The translations under genes were made by a program, and so were the position numbers. A stretch of 64,000 bases of DNA from Betaproteobacteria bacterium (GTDB taxonomy: Bacteria; Pseudomonadota; Gammaproteobacteria; Burkholderiales; UBA3065), in contig JAIXXL010000047.1 in NCBI GenBank assembly GCA_027490755.1, positions 186,001 through 250,000 on the forward strand, read 5' to 3'. Each line of letters opens with the position of its first letter. Position 1 is the first letter of the stretch. The notes under the pieces were generated by a model. The model worked only from the letters and a program-made list of their open reading frames with translations, did not search any database and had not been told where the DNA came from. Positions 55,258 through 63,820 of this stretch are shown here, piece by piece.

Positions 55258-55677
55258 GTGGCCGCACCCGCCCGGGGACATCGGCGACGGCTTGCCGCGG
55301 GACTGCCGGCGCTCCTACTGACCAGCGCGCCGGCCCTGGCAGCGCCGCCTGAGGCCGGCTCTGCGCTGTTGCAGATGACCCTCTCGCTGGCGCTCGTGCT
55401 GGCGCTGCTGGTCGGCACACTTTGGGTCATGCGGCGCCTCCGCATAGGCCAAGGCAGCTCCGGCGGCGTGGTCAAGGTGATCGCCAGCGCGGCGGTCGGC
55501 CCGCGCGAGAACGTCGTGGTGGTGGAGGTCGGCGATGAATGGCTGGTGCTGGGCGTGGCGCCTGGCGCCGTGCGTCTGCTGCAGACCCGGCCGCGTAGCG
55601 CCCTGGCCGAGGCCGACCGCACCGCGCCCGCGGCGTTTGCTTCGCGGCTGCTCGACGCACTGAAGCAGCAACGCTGA
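55258..55677 (+). CDS. fliO: Flagellar biosynthetic protein FliO
   Basis: A 139-residue protein with a signal-like first segment (LAAGLPALLLTSAPALAAPP), one membrane helix (LLQMTLSLALVLALLVGTLW) and a cytoplasmic FliO domain (VKVIASAAVGPRENVVVVEV, LVLGVAPGAVRLL). It assists assembly of FliP in the export gate. The start codon is GTG at 55258. The sequence is weakly conserved as usual for FliO; position between fliN and fliP supports the call. It overlaps fliP by one base. Confidence 0.92.
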   Translation: MAAPARGHRRRLAAGLPALLLTSAPALAAPPEAGSALLQMTLSLALVLALLVGTLWVMRRLRIGQGSSGGVVKVIASAAVGPRENVVVVEVGDEWLVLGVAPGAVRLLQTRPRSALAEADRTAPAAFASRLLDALKQQR

Positions 55678-56423
55678 TGCGCGCCCTGTTTGCAGCGGCG
55701 CTGCTGATCCTGGCCGGAATCGCGGGCGCCGCGGTGGCAGCCGAGCCGGCACTGAACGCGCTCACCGCCACGCCGGGACCGGGCGGTACCACCAACTACT
55801 CGATCAGCGTGCAGACGCTGCTGATCCTCACGCTGCTCAGCTTCCTGCCTGCGGCGGTGCTGATGATGACGTCGTTCACGCGCATCGTCATCGTGCTGTC
55901 GCTGACGCGACAGGCGATCGGCACGCCGACCATCCCCCCCGGTCAGGTGGTCATCGGGCTGTCGCTGTTCCTGACCTTCTTCATAATGGCGCCGGTGTTC
56001 GACCGCGCCTACAACGACGCCTACGTGCCCTATACCAAGGAGCAGATCGGCTTCGAGCAGGCGCTGGCAAGGGGCGCCGAGCCCTTCCGCAAGTTCATGC
56101 TGCGGCAGACCCGCGAGAGCGACATCGCTCTGTTCGTCTCGCTATCGGGCGAGCCCAAGCCGGAGACCGCCGAGGCCGTGCCTTACAAGGTACTGGTGCC
56201 GGCCTACGTTATCTCCGAACTCAAGACCGCCTTCCAGATCGGCTTCATCGTCTTCATCCCGTTCATCATCATCGACATGGTGGTGGCCAGTGTGCTGATG
56301 TCGCTCGGCATGGTCATGCTCTCGCCACAGGTGGTTTCGTTGCCCTTCAAGCTGATGCTGTTCGTGCTGGTCGACGGCTGGTCACTGCTGATCGGGTCGC
56401 TGGTCTCCAGCTTCCAGACATGA
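55677..56423 (+). CDS. fliP: Flagellar export gate protein FliP
   Basis: A 248-residue FliP with a cleavable signal (LFAAALLILAGIAGAAVAAE) and the membrane domain. Family motifs are LLSFLPAAVLMMTSFTRIVI, RQAIGTPTIPPGQVVIGLSL, and IGFIVFIPFIIIDMVVASVL with MVMLSPQVVSLPFKLMLFVL. It forms the core of the type III export gate with FliQ and FliR. The start overlaps the fliO stop (TGATG), and the stop overlaps the fliQ start (ATGA). Confidence 0.98.
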   Translation: MRALFAAALLILAGIAGAAVAAEPALNALTATPGPGGTTNYSISVQTLLILTLLSFLPAAVLMMTSFTRIVIVLSLTRQAIGTPTIPPGQVVIGLSLFLTFFIMAPVFDRAYNDAYVPYTKEQIGFEQALARGAEPFRKFMLRQTRESDIALFVSLSGEPKPETAEAVPYKVLVPAYVISELKTAFQIGFIVFIPFIIIDMVVASVLMSLGMVMLSPQVVSLPFKLMLFVLVDGWSLLIGSLVSSFQT

Positions 56424-56692
56424 TGACGCCGGAGACGGTGGTCGACATCGGCCGCCAGGCGATGGAGCTGATGCTCTACATCTCAGCACCGCCGCTGCTC
56501 ACCTCGCTGGTGGTGGGGCTGGTGATCGGAATCCTGCAGGCGGCGACGCAGATCAACGAGCAGACGCTCTCGTTCATCCCCAAGTTCATCGCCACCTTTG
56601 CGGCGCTGGTGCTTGCCGGCAACTGGATGATCACCGTGACCGTCGACTTCATCCAACGCCTCTACGGCAACATCCCCAACCTGATCGGCTGA
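56420..56692 (+). CDS. fliQ: Flagellar export gate protein FliQ
   Basis: A 90-residue protein with two membrane helices (LLTSLVVGLVIGILQAATQI and ATFAALVLAGNWMITVTVDF) and the family stretch NEQTLSFIPKF between them. It is the small gate subunit that packs around FliP. The start is ATGATG at 56420; the first ATG overlaps the fliP stop by four bases. fliR follows after one base. Confidence 0.97.
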   Translation: MMTPETVVDIGRQAMELMLYISAPPLLTSLVVGLVIGILQAATQINEQTLSFIPKFIATFAALVLAGNWMITVTVDFIQRLYGNIPNLIG

Positions 56693-56693
56693 G

Positions 56694-57482
56694 ATGGGCG
56701 CCCTCAATTCGGCGCAAATCGACCTGCTGGTCACGCTCTACGGCCTGCCGCTGGTACGCATCCTCGGCCTGCTCGCTGCCGACCCACTGCTCGGCAGCGA
56801 CCGCATCCCGGTCCGCATCCGTGTCGCCACCGCCATCCTGCTGACCATGGTGATCGTGCCCACCCTGCCGCCACCACTGCCGGTGGCGCTGTCCGGCCCC
56901 GAGGGCTGGGGGCTGGTGATCCAGCAGTTCCTCATCGGCGTGACTATCGGCTTCGTGGTGCGGCTGGTGTTCACCGCGCTCGAGGTGGCCGGTGAACTGA
57001 TCGGCCTGCAGATGGGCCTGGGCTTTGCTACCTTCATTGACCCAGCCAACAACGCACCGGTTCCGGTGGTCACGGCGTTCCTGACCACCATCGGCTTCCT
57101 GTTCTTCCTGGCGGTCGACGGCCACCATCTGGTGATTACCGCGCTGGCGCAGAGCTTCTACGCGCTGCCCCCCGGGCAGTGGCCGGACGGGCAGCTGTTC
57201 ATTGGCGTGGCACGGACCGCTAGCGACATCTTCTCGGCCGGCGTCCGCATCGCGTTGCCGCTGGTCATCGTGCTGCTGTTCACCAACCTGGCACTCGGCG
57301 TGATGACCCGCGCCTCGCCACAGATCAACATCTTCGCGGTCGGCTTCGCGCTGACGGTGACGGTGGGTGCGGCCATGCTGGCGATGCAGATGACGCAGAT
57401 CGACGGCCCTCTGATGCGCCTGTTCGAGCTGCTCGCCACCCGCTTGAACGAGCTGGTCGGCAGCGGCCTTACGGCGCGCTGA
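56694..57482 (+). CDS. fliR: Flagellar export gate protein FliR
   Basis: A 262-residue polytopic protein with about six membrane helices and FliR family patterns: RILGLLAADPLLGSDRIPVR, IGFVVRLVFTALEVAGELIG, QMGLGFATFIDPANNAPVPV and LALGVMTRASPQINIFAVGF. It completes the export gate. It ends the visible fliLMNOPQR run. flhB is not adjacent; the next gene, dapA, starts 56 bp on, with a TAGAAT box at 57508-57513 that could be a -10 element. Confidence 0.97.
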   Translation: MGALNSAQIDLLVTLYGLPLVRILGLLAADPLLGSDRIPVRIRVATAILLTMVIVPTLPPPLPVALSGPEGWGLVIQQFLIGVTIGFVVRLVFTALEVAGELIGLQMGLGFATFIDPANNAPVPVVTAFLTTIGFLFFLAVDGHHLVITALAQSFYALPPGQWPDGQLFIGVARTASDIFSAGVRIALPLVIVLLFTNLALGVMTRASPQINIFAVGFALTVTVGAAMLAMQMTQIDGPLMRLFELLATRLNELVGSGLTAR

Positions 57483-57538
57483 GGACGGCCGGCGCGAGGC
57501 TTTGCGATAGAATGACGGTTTTGCCGGATTGACGAGAC

Positions 57539-58417
57539 ATGCTGAAGGGAAGCCTGGTAGCCATCGCCACACCGATGCAGGCCGATAGCAGCCTCGACGA
57601 GGCCACGCTGCGCGCGCTGGTCGACTGGCACATCGCCGAGGGCACCCATGGCATCGTCGTGGTTGGTACCACCGGTGAATCCCCGACGGTCGATTTCGAC
57701 GAACACTGCCGCCTGATCGACATCGTCGTCGCGCAATGCGGTGGACGCATCCCGGTCATCGCGGGCACTGGCGCCAACTCCACGCGCGAGGCCATCGAGC
57801 TGGCGGGCTATGCCAAAAAGGCTGGCGCCGACTACAGCCTGTCGGTGGTGCCCTACTACAACAAGCCCAACCAAGACGGGCTGTACGCGCACTTCAAGGC
57901 CATCGCCGAGGCGGTGGACATGCCGCACATCCTCTACAACGTGCCCGGGCGAACGGTGGCCGATCTGGCCAACGACACGGCGCTGCGTCTCGCGCAGATC
58001 CCCAACATCGTCGGCATCAAGGATGCGACCGGCAACATGGAGCGCGCCACCGACCTGATCCTGCGTGCGCCGGCCGACTTCACGCTCTACAGCGGCGACG
58101 ACGCCTCGGCGTTGGCTTTCCTGATGCTCGGCGGCCACGGCTCGATCTCGGTCACCGCCAACGTGGTACCCAGCCACTACTCGAAGATGTGCGAGGCGGC
58201 CTTTGCCGGCGACTACGCCAGCGCCCGTCATCACAACGCAAAGATGTTCCTGTTGCATCAGCGGCTTTTCTGCGAGGCCAACCCGATCCCGGTCAAGTGG
58301 GCGCTGCACCGCATGGGCCGCATCGGCCCGGGCATGCGTCTGCCGCTGGTGCCGCTCAATGCGGCATTCCATGACCGGGTGCTGGAGGCCATGCGCAGCG
58401 CCGACATACCCGTGTGA
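57539..58417 (+). CDS. dapA: 4-hydroxy-tetrahydrodipicolinate synthase
   Basis: A 292-residue class I aldolase. Motifs are GSLVAIATPMQADSSLDEA, GIVVVGTTGESPTVDFDEH and the Schiff-base Lys161 in IVGIKDATGNM, at the same position as in E. coli. The catalytic tyrosine region is VVPYYNKPNQDGLYAHF. It condenses pyruvate with aspartate semialdehyde on the way to lysine and diaminopimelate. bamC starts within its last codons, the dapA-bamC order typical of proteobacteria. Confidence 0.98.
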   Translation: MLKGSLVAIATPMQADSSLDEATLRALVDWHIAEGTHGIVVVGTTGESPTVDFDEHCRLIDIVVAQCGGRIPVIAGTGANSTREAIELAGYAKKAGADYSLSVVPYYNKPNQDGLYAHFKAIAEAVDMPHILYNVPGRTVADLANDTALRLAQIPNIVGIKDATGNMERATDLILRAPADFTLYSGDDASALAFLMLGGHGSISVTANVVPSHYSKMCEAAFAGDYASARHHNAKMFLLHQRLFCEANPIPVKWALHRMGRIGPGMRLPLVPLNAAFHDRVLEAMRSADIPV

Positions 58418-59571
58418 GGCCCGCCAGCTTGATCCGATATACATTCGCCGTTGCCGTCTCACTGCTCGCCCTAGCTGGCTGCTCGCTGGTCGAACAGGTC
58501 CAGCCCAAGCCGATCGACTACAAGTCGACCAGCACCCTCCCGCCGCTCGAGATCCCGCCCGACCTGACCACGCCGGGCACCGACGACCGTTTCGTGGTGC
58601 CGGACGCCGGCGGCCGCAGCACGGCCAGCGCCTCGGCCTACGCCAACGAGCGCAACGCCAAGAAGGACCCGGCCAAGGCCGGCGTGCTGCCGGCGCCGCC
58701 CAAGGCGCGTATCGAGCGCTCTGGCTCGCAGCGCTGGCTGGTGGTCGAGGCCGACCCGGAGAAGGTCTGGCCGACCGTGCGCCAGTTCTGGCAGGAGCAG
58801 GGCTTCGTCCTCACCGTCGAGTCACCGACCACCGGTGTGCTCGAGACCGACTGGGCGGAGAACCGAGCCAAGCTGCCGATGGACTTTCTGCGCAATACGC
58901 TGGGCAAGGTCATCGACAGCATTTACTCCACCGGCGAGCGCGACAAGTTCCGTACCCGCCTAGAACGCAACGGCGAGAACCTGACCGAGGTCTACGTCAG
59001 CCACCGCGGCATGGTCGAGGTGGTCGACAAGCGCAGCTCGAACGCGCTGAAGGACGCATCGACAGACGGCACCGTGTGGCAACCGCGTGCGCCGGACCCC
59101 GACCTCGAGGCAGAATTCCTGCAGCGCCTGCTGGTGCGCTTCGGTGTCGAGGAATCGGCTGCCAAGGCGCAGCTGGCCAAGCCGCAGGGCGGCGCTGACA
59201 AGGCGCGCCTGGCCAAGTCGGCCGAGGGCACCACGCTTACCGTCGACGAGCGATTCGATCGCGCCTGGCGGCGTGTCGGTCTGGCGCTGGACCGCGTCGG
59301 CTTCACCGTCGAGGACCGTGACCGCGCCAACGGCCAGTACTTCGTACGCTACGCCGACCCCGACGTCGACATGAAGAAGGACGGCATCATCGACAAGCTG
59401 ACCTTCTGGCGCGACAAGGACGACCCGAAGAAGGCCATCACCTACCGCATCCAGGTGCTCGACAGCGGCGGCGCCAGCACCGAAGTGCGGGTTATCAATT
59501 CCGAGGGCGAGCGCGACCGCTCCGAGACCGCTGCGCGCATCCTCACGCTGCTGCACGAGCAGTTGCGGTGA
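58414..59571 (+). CDS. bamC: Outer-membrane assembly lipoprotein BamC
   Basis: A 385-residue lipoprotein with signal peptide and lipobox ALAGC (Cys23). The extended BamC N-terminus DYKSTSTLPPLEIPPDLT, which lies on BamD in the complex, is followed by two helix-grip domains (residues about 100-215 and 255-380). The latter contain SQRWLVVEADPEKVWPTVRQ and RFDRAWRRVGLALDRVGFTV. The start is GTG at 58414, overlapping the dapA stop. The protein is inferred to sit in the inner leaflet of the outer membrane as a BAM component. Its stop overlaps the next start. Confidence 0.93.
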   Translation: MRPASLIRYTFAVAVSLLALAGCSLVEQVQPKPIDYKSTSTLPPLEIPPDLTTPGTDDRFVVPDAGGRSTASASAYANERNAKKDPAKAGVLPAPPKARIERSGSQRWLVVEADPEKVWPTVRQFWQEQGFVLTVESPTTGVLETDWAENRAKLPMDFLRNTLGKVIDSIYSTGERDKFRTRLERNGENLTEVYVSHRGMVEVVDKRSSNALKDASTDGTVWQPRAPDPDLEAEFLQRLLVRFGVEESAAKAQLAKPQGGADKARLAKSAEGTTLTVDERFDRAWRRVGLALDRVGFTVEDRDRANGQYFVRYADPDVDMKKDGIIDKLTFWRDKDDPKKAITYRIQVLDSGGASTEVRVINSEGERDRSETAARILTLLHEQLR

Positions 59572-60332
59572 TGCGCTTCGCCAGCCTGGGCAGCGGCAGC
59601 CAGGGCAATGCCCTGCTGGTCTCGGCGGGCTCCACCACTGTGATGATCGACTGTGGCTTTGGCCTCAAGGACTGCACCATGCGCCTGGAGCGCTTGGGCG
59701 TGCAGCCGGGCGACCTCGGCGCCATCCTGGTGACGCACGAGCACGGCGACCACATCGGTGGCGTCGCCCGCTTTGCGGCGCGCAACCGCATCCCGATCTG
59801 GCTCACCCACGGCACCGCGCGTCATCTCGATGCGCCGGAGGACCTGCCGGTTCACCACATCGAGGGCTACCGCCGCTTCGCCATCGGCGATCTGGAGATC
59901 GCCCCCTTCCCGGTGCCGCACGACGCCAGCGAGCCTTCGCAGTTCGTCGTCGGCGATGGTGCCCGACGCCTGGGTATCCTCACCGACGCCGGCTCGGTCA
60001 CGCCGCACATGGTCGACATGCTCGGCGACTGCCAGGGCCTTTTCCTGGAGTGCAACCACGACGAACAGCTGCTGCGCCAAAGCGACTACCCGCCCAGCCT
60101 GATCGACCGCGTCGCGGGCGACTGGGGCCACCTGAGCAACGCCGCTGCCGCCGAGTTGCTGCATCGCGTCGCCGGCGGCCAACTGCAACACGTGGTGGCG
60201 GCACACCTGAGCCAGCAGAACAACCGGCCCGAACTGGCGCGTGATGCGCTTTCCGGGGCGCTGGGCTGCGCGCCTGAATGGATCGCCGTGGCCGACCAGG
60301 CCGATGGCATCGACTGGCGTCAACTGACCTGA
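59571..60332 (+). CDS. MBL-fold metallohydrolase of YycJ type
   Basis: A 253-residue beta-lactamase-fold hydrolase. The first motif is FASLGSGSQGNALLV, and the metal site is THEHGDHIGG (HxHxDH). Later ligands lie in PVPHDAS, ILTDAGSV and AAHLSQQNN. This short form resembles YycJ/WalJ-type proteins, some of which act as nucleases; the substrate is not known here. The ATG at 59571 overlaps the bamC stop; GTG at 59568 is an alternative. It sits between bamC and purC, an arrangement seen in other betaproteobacteria. Confidence 0.88.
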   Translation: MRFASLGSGSQGNALLVSAGSTTVMIDCGFGLKDCTMRLERLGVQPGDLGAILVTHEHGDHIGGVARFAARNRIPIWLTHGTARHLDAPEDLPVHHIEGYRRFAIGDLEIAPFPVPHDASEPSQFVVGDGARRLGILTDAGSVTPHMVDMLGDCQGLFLECNHDEQLLRQSDYPPSLIDRVAGDWGHLSNAAAAELLHRVAGGQLQHVVAAHLSQQNNRPELARDALSGALGCAPEWIAVADQADGIDWRQLT

Positions 60333-60371
60333 ATCCTGCCGGCATGACGGCCGGCGCACGAGGAAACGAAG

Positions 60372-61082
60372 ATGGACAAACGTGCAGAGCTCTACCGCGG
60401 CAAGGCCAAGACGGTGTTCGCCACCGACGACCCGACGCGGCTGGTGATCGAATACCGCGACGACACCAGCGCCTTCGATGGCGCCAAGGTGGCGCAGCTG
60501 GCCGGCAAGGGAGAGACCAACAACCGCTTCAATGCGGCGGTGATGCAGCGCCTGGCAGCCGAGGGTGTCGAGACCCACTTCGAGAAGTTGCTCGGCCCAA
60601 CCACGTCGCTGGTGAAGAAGCTGGACATGGTCCCGGTGGAGTGCGTGGTGCGCAACCGTCTGGCCGGCTCGCTCGCCAAGCGTCTTGGGCGCGACGAGGG
60701 CGAGGAACTGAAGCAGCCGGTGTTCGAGTTCTTCTACAAGAGCGACGCCCTGCACGACCCGTTCATCAACGATGACCACGTACGCGCCTTCGGTTGGGCG
60801 ACGAATCTTGAGGTCGAGGTGATGCGCACCATCACGCTGCGCGTCAACACGCTGCTCAAGGAGGCCTTCGCGCATGCGGGCATCCTGCTGGTCGACTTCA
60901 AGCTGGAGTTCGGCCGCTTCGAGGGCCGGCTGCTGCTGGGCGACGAATTCAGCCCGGACGGCTGCCGCCTATGGGACGCGAAGACGCTGGAGAAACTGGA
61001 CAAGGACCGCTTCCGCCGCGATCTCGGCGGCGTGGTCGAGGCCTACCAGGAGGTGGCGCGCCGACTCGGCGTGGCGCTGTAA
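60372..61082 (+). CDS. purC: Phosphoribosylaminoimidazole-succinocarboxamide synthase
   Basis: A 236-residue SAICAR synthetase with [62 protein letters not shown] and [13 protein letters not shown]. It joins aspartate to CAIR in purine synthesis. It starts at the ATG at 60372 behind GAGGAAA. It ends the dapA-bamC-MBL-purC run and is followed by two hairpins, the second a clear terminator. Confidence 0.98.
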   Translation: MDKRAELYRGKAKTVFATDDPTRLVIEYRDDTSAFDGAKVAQLAGKGETNNRFNAAVMQRLAAEGVETHFEKLLGPTTSLVKKLDMVPVECVVRNRLAGSLAKRLGRDEGEELKQPVFEFFYKSDALHDPFINDDHVRAFGWATNLEVEVMRTITLRVNTLLKEAFAHAGILLVDFKLEFGRFEGRLLLGDEFSPDGCRLWDAKTLEKLDKDRFRRDLGGVVEAYQEVARRLGVAL

Positions 61083-61149
61083 GCAGGTGCTGCCGGAGAT
61101 GCCTCCGGTGGCGGCAATGGTCCGCTGCGGCGGAACGCCTTAACAGCCC

Positions 61150-61167
61150 GGCCCGCAACTGCGGGCC
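61150..61167. repeat. GC-rich hairpin upstream of the bidirectional terminator
   Basis: GGCCCGC (61150-61156) and GCGGGCC (61161-61167) form a perfect 7-bp hairpin with an AACT loop, 8 bp before the terminator stem. It has no T-run. It could stabilise the purC 3' end or be a weaker terminator part. Confidence 0.5.
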
Positions 61168-61175
61168 GTAGAAAC

Positions 61176-61205
61176 AAAAGAGCCGACCCGAGGGTCGGCT
61201 CTTTT
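61176..61205. terminator. Bidirectional rho-independent terminator between purC and the small lipoprotein gene
   Basis: A perfect 14-bp inverted repeat: AAAAGAGCCGACCC at 61176-61189 and GGGTCGGCTCTTTT at 61192-61205. The A-run on one arm and T-run on the other make it work in both directions, ending purC on the plus strand and the lipoprotein gene on the minus strand. Confidence 0.92.
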
Positions 61206-61222
61206 GCAATCGCGAGAAGCGC

Positions 61223-61411
61223 TTACTTGGCGGCTTCGGCAGGAGCAGCCGGAGCAGCTTCAGCCGGGGCTTCAGCAGCCGGGGCTTCAGCCGGAGCAGC
61301 CGGAGCTTCAGCAGCGGGGGCTTCAGCGGCCGGGGCAGCTTCTTCCTTCTTGCCGCAAGCGGTCAGAGCAAGAGCGGCGATCAGGGCGGCAAACAGGGCG
61401 GACAGTTTCAT
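61223..61411 (-). CDS. Small Ala/Glu/Pro-repeat lipoprotein
   Basis: A 62-residue precursor. A signal peptide MKLSALFAALIAALALTAC ends in the lipobox LTAC (Cys19). The mature part is GKKEE followed by repeats built on A-A-E-A-P-A (about 38 residues of only Ala, Glu and Pro, then Lys). The protein is inferred to be an unstructured, membrane-tethered tail; I know no function. AAGGGAA lies upstream of the ATG. An extended -10-like TGCTAGGAT on the minus strand (61508-61500) may be the promoter, giving a leader of about 85 bases. A strong terminator follows. Confidence 0.8.
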   Translation of the reverse strand: MKLSALFAALIAALALTACGKKEEAAPAAEAPAAEAPAAPAEAPAAEAPAEAAPAAPAEAAK

Positions 61412-61578
61412 TTTTTGCTTTCCCTTAAATGAGAAGTTGATGACCAGAATGGCTCAAGTCGACACGCTGGTGGTCAAAGCCAAACGCACGATCGCGCGAA
61501 TCCTAGCACAAAAAAATTACAAGTGAGCCGCAAAAACCCTTGAAAAATCGCCGTTCTTCGCGATGCGGCGGTGCCGCA

Positions 61579-62718
61579 TCAGGGGCCCGGCTCGGCAAGA
61601 TGCAGATGCCCCGCCAGATAGAGCGGGTAGATGCAGTCCGTCAGCGCCCGGACCAGGTCGGCGCCCTCGAGGAAGCGGCGATCAGCGAGACGGCACAGCG
61701 CAGGCAGCAACGCCACCGGCACCGCCAGCGGCTCACCGTTGCAGAACACCTGCACGCCGTCGTGCAACATCAGCGTCTGCAGGTCCAGCGCAACGCCGTG
61801 CCGTTGCGCATCGCGAGCAAAGGCGGCGGCGCCCAGCGGGTCCTCGGGTGGGTCAAACACCACGTGCGGCTTGGGTTCGGACAGGTACTGGCAAAGAAAG
61901 CCGGCAACGGCGTCGTCGTCCCAACGGATGCCCTGCAGCACGGTCGCCACCCGCCGGACCATGCCGGCATCGACGCGCGACGGCTCGCTAGTGGGCAACA
62001 GGTCGGGGTCGGCGTAAAGCCCGGGCAGGTCGATGCGGTCGGCCAGCCAGAACAGGAACTCGCGCCCCAGTTCAGCGTGCGAGGGCGCCCGGAAGCCAAC
62101 CGACAGGGTGATGCAGTCGTCTACGGCGACGCCATCGTGGGCGTAGCCGGGCGGCAGGTAGAGCAAGTCGCCGGGCTTGCATTCGAAGGTCTGCTCGGGG
62201 CGGAAGTCAGCCATCAGCTTGAGCGGCTGGTCGGGCAGCAATTCGCGGTCGGGCTGGCCGCTGATCTGCCATCGGCGGATGCCGTGGGCCTGGATCAGGA
62301 ACACGTCATAGGAGTCGTAGTGCGGCCCCACCCCACCGCCAGGCGTGGCGTAACTGGCCATGACGTCGTCCAGCCGCGTGTAGGGAATGAAGGCGAAGCG
62401 GCGCAGCAGAGCGTCGGCCTCCGGCAGAAAGTGGTTGATGCCCTGTACAAGCACCGTCCACCTGCCCTTGGCAGCCAGCTGGCGCGCGCGCAGCGGGCCC
62501 GGGTCGACGGTCCAGGCATCAGCCTTGCAGGCGATGCGGCGGGTCTGCGCCTCGGGGTGCTGCGCCAGGTCGAAAAGGGTCTCGACGTCGATCACGCCAG
62601 CGGCCTGCGGCACTGCACCGGGCACGAACAGCGGCCGCTTCTGCCAGTGCACAGACATGAAGTCTGCGGCGCTGAGGCCGCCCAGCAGGGGCATCGCGGT
62701 GTCCGGGGGCATCGTCAT
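61579..62718 (-). CDS. Cupin/JmjC ribosomal oxygenase, RoxA (YcfD) type
   Basis: A 379-residue 2-oxoglutarate oxygenase. The JmjC-type core shows PHYDSYDVFLIQAHGIRRW (His and Asp iron ligands in HYD) and GDLLYLPPGYAHDGVAV (third His). A C-terminal winged-helix-like region follows. E. coli RoxA hydroxylates arginine 81 of ribosomal protein L16. Family resemblance is good, but the target is inferred. The ATG at 62718 is used; another ATG at 62712 is possible, and no clear Shine-Dalgarno is seen. It is divergent from the SlyD-type gene by 86 bp. Confidence 0.9.
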   Translation of the reverse strand: MTMPPDTAMPLLGGLSAADFMSVHWQKRPLFVPGAVPQAAGVIDVETLFDLAQHPEAQTRRIACKADAWTVDPGPLRARQLAAKGRWTVLVQGINHFLPEADALLRRFAFIPYTRLDDVMASYATPGGGVGPHYDSYDVFLIQAHGIRRWQISGQPDRELLPDQPLKLMADFRPEQTFECKPGDLLYLPPGYAHDGVAVDDCITLSVGFRAPSHAELGREFLFWLADRIDLPGLYADPDLLPTSEPSRVDAGMVRRVATVLQGIRWDDDAVAGFLCQYLSEPKPHVVFDPPEDPLGAAAFARDAQRHGVALDLQTLMLHDGVQVFCNGEPLAVPVALLPALCRLADRRFLEGADLVRALTDCIYPLYLAGHLHLAEPGP

Positions 62719-62804
62719 CCAACGAGTATATCGGGCATACTCGCCAGCCCGGCCGCGCACACGGGCGGCCTGCCCACAGACGCCAAACACCCGCGGGGAT
62801 CCCA

Positions 62805-63281
62805 ATGAAAGTCGGCACCAACACCGTCGTCACCATCGATTACCAGCTGCTGGACGCCAGCGGCGCACTGCTCGAAGAGGAGCAGGGCATCGCCTACCTG
62901 CACGGCGGACACGGCGGCCTGCTTCCAGTGCTCGAGGCCGCCATGGAGGGGGCCGCGGTCGGTCAGGAGGTGCGCGCGCGCATCGAGCCCGACGACGGCT
63001 TCGGCCACCACGACGAGAACGCCATCCGCACGGAGCCGCGCAGCGCCTTCCCGCCTGACGTGAAGGTCGGCATGCAGTTCGCTGGCAGCCCCGACGGCAG
63101 CGACGACATGTCCGTCTACACCGTGCGCGAGGTCTCCGAAGACGCCGTGGTGGTGGACGGCAACCACCCGCTGGCCGGGCAGACCGTGGAGTTCGTTGTC
63201 ACCGTGCGCGGGCTGCGCAAAGCCACCGAGGAAGAGGTGGCGCACGGCCACGCGCATGGCCCGGGCGGTCACCACCACTAA
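62805..63281 (+). CDS. slyD: FKBP-type peptidyl-prolyl isomerase, SlyD type
   Basis: A 158-residue FKBP with the SlyD layout: start VTIDYQLLDASGALLEEEQ, LHGGHGGLLPVLEAAMEG, an inserted IF-type flap domain (PEDGFG-like PDDGFGHHDENA to VDGNHPLAGQTVEFVVTV) and a short His-rich tail HGHAHGPGGHHH. The tail could bind nickel, as in E. coli SlyD, though it is much shorter. It is cytoplasmic and acts as a folding helper and perhaps a metal chaperone. The next gene starts 12 bp on. Confidence 0.93.
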   Translation: MKVGTNTVVTIDYQLLDASGALLEEEQGIAYLHGGHGGLLPVLEAAMEGAAVGQEVRARIEPDDGFGHHDENAIRTEPRSAFPPDVKVGMQFAGSPDGSDDMSVYTVREVSEDAVVVDGNHPLAGQTVEFVVTVRGLRKATEEEVAHGHAHGPGGHHH

Positions 63282-63293
63282 AGCGGCGCGACC

Positions 63294-63818
63294 ATGAAAC
63301 TACTCCTCGCGCTGGCCGCAATGGGTGCCCTGTGCATGGTGCGCCCGGCCGCCGCCGAACTGGCGCCTGGCAAGCCGGCTCCCGACTTCGCCCTGCCCGA
63401 CGCGGCGGGCAAGGTGCACCGTCTGGCCGATCTGCGCGGCCAGTGGGTGGTGGTCTACTTCTACCCGAAGAACGATACGCCGGGCTGTACCACCGAGGCC
63501 TGCAACCTGCGCGACCGCCACCACGAGCTGGTCAAGCTGGGCGCGACGCTAGTCGGCATCAGCGTCGACAGCCCGTCATCGCACGCCGAGTTCGCGCGCA
63601 AGTACAGCCTGCCGTTCACGCTGCTGGCCGATGAGAAAGGTGAGGTGGCACGCGCCTACGACAGCCTGCTCAACCTGATCGTGTTCAAGATGGCCAAGCG
63701 CAACACCTTCCTCATCGCGCCCGACGGCACGCTGCAGAAGTCGTGGCTCGGCGTCGACCCCAAGGCGCACGCCGACGAGTTGGTGCAGACCCTTCGCGCG
63801 CTGCAGAACAAGGGCTGA
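63294..63818 (+). CDS. BCP/PrxQ-type peroxiredoxin with signal peptide
   Basis: A 174-residue thiol peroxidase. The core is FYPKNDTPGCTTEACNLRD with peroxidatic Cys65 and resolving Cys70, the atypical two-cysteine arrangement of PrxQ. VGISVDSPSSHAEFARKY and RNTFLIAPDGTLQKSW follow. Unlike cytoplasmic BCP it starts with a signal peptide (MKLLLALAAMGALCMVRPAA, cleavage near AAA-EL), so it should act in the periplasm and needs a periplasmic reductant. It follows the slyD-type gene by 12 bp and precedes the TusA-like gene by 2 bp. Confidence 0.92.
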   Translation: MKLLLALAAMGALCMVRPAAAELAPGKPAPDFALPDAAGKVHRLADLRGQWVVVYFYPKNDTPGCTTEACNLRDRHHELVKLGATLVGISVDSPSSHAEFARKYSLPFTLLADEKGEVARAYDSLLNLIVFKMAKRNTFLIAPDGTLQKSWLGVDPKAHADELVQTLRALQNKG

Positions 63819-63820
63819 GT

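Noticed and set aside
61508..61515. A7 run (T7 on the minus strand) as a terminator after a gene
   Set aside because: There is no stem next to it; it lies in the leader region of the small lipoprotein gene.
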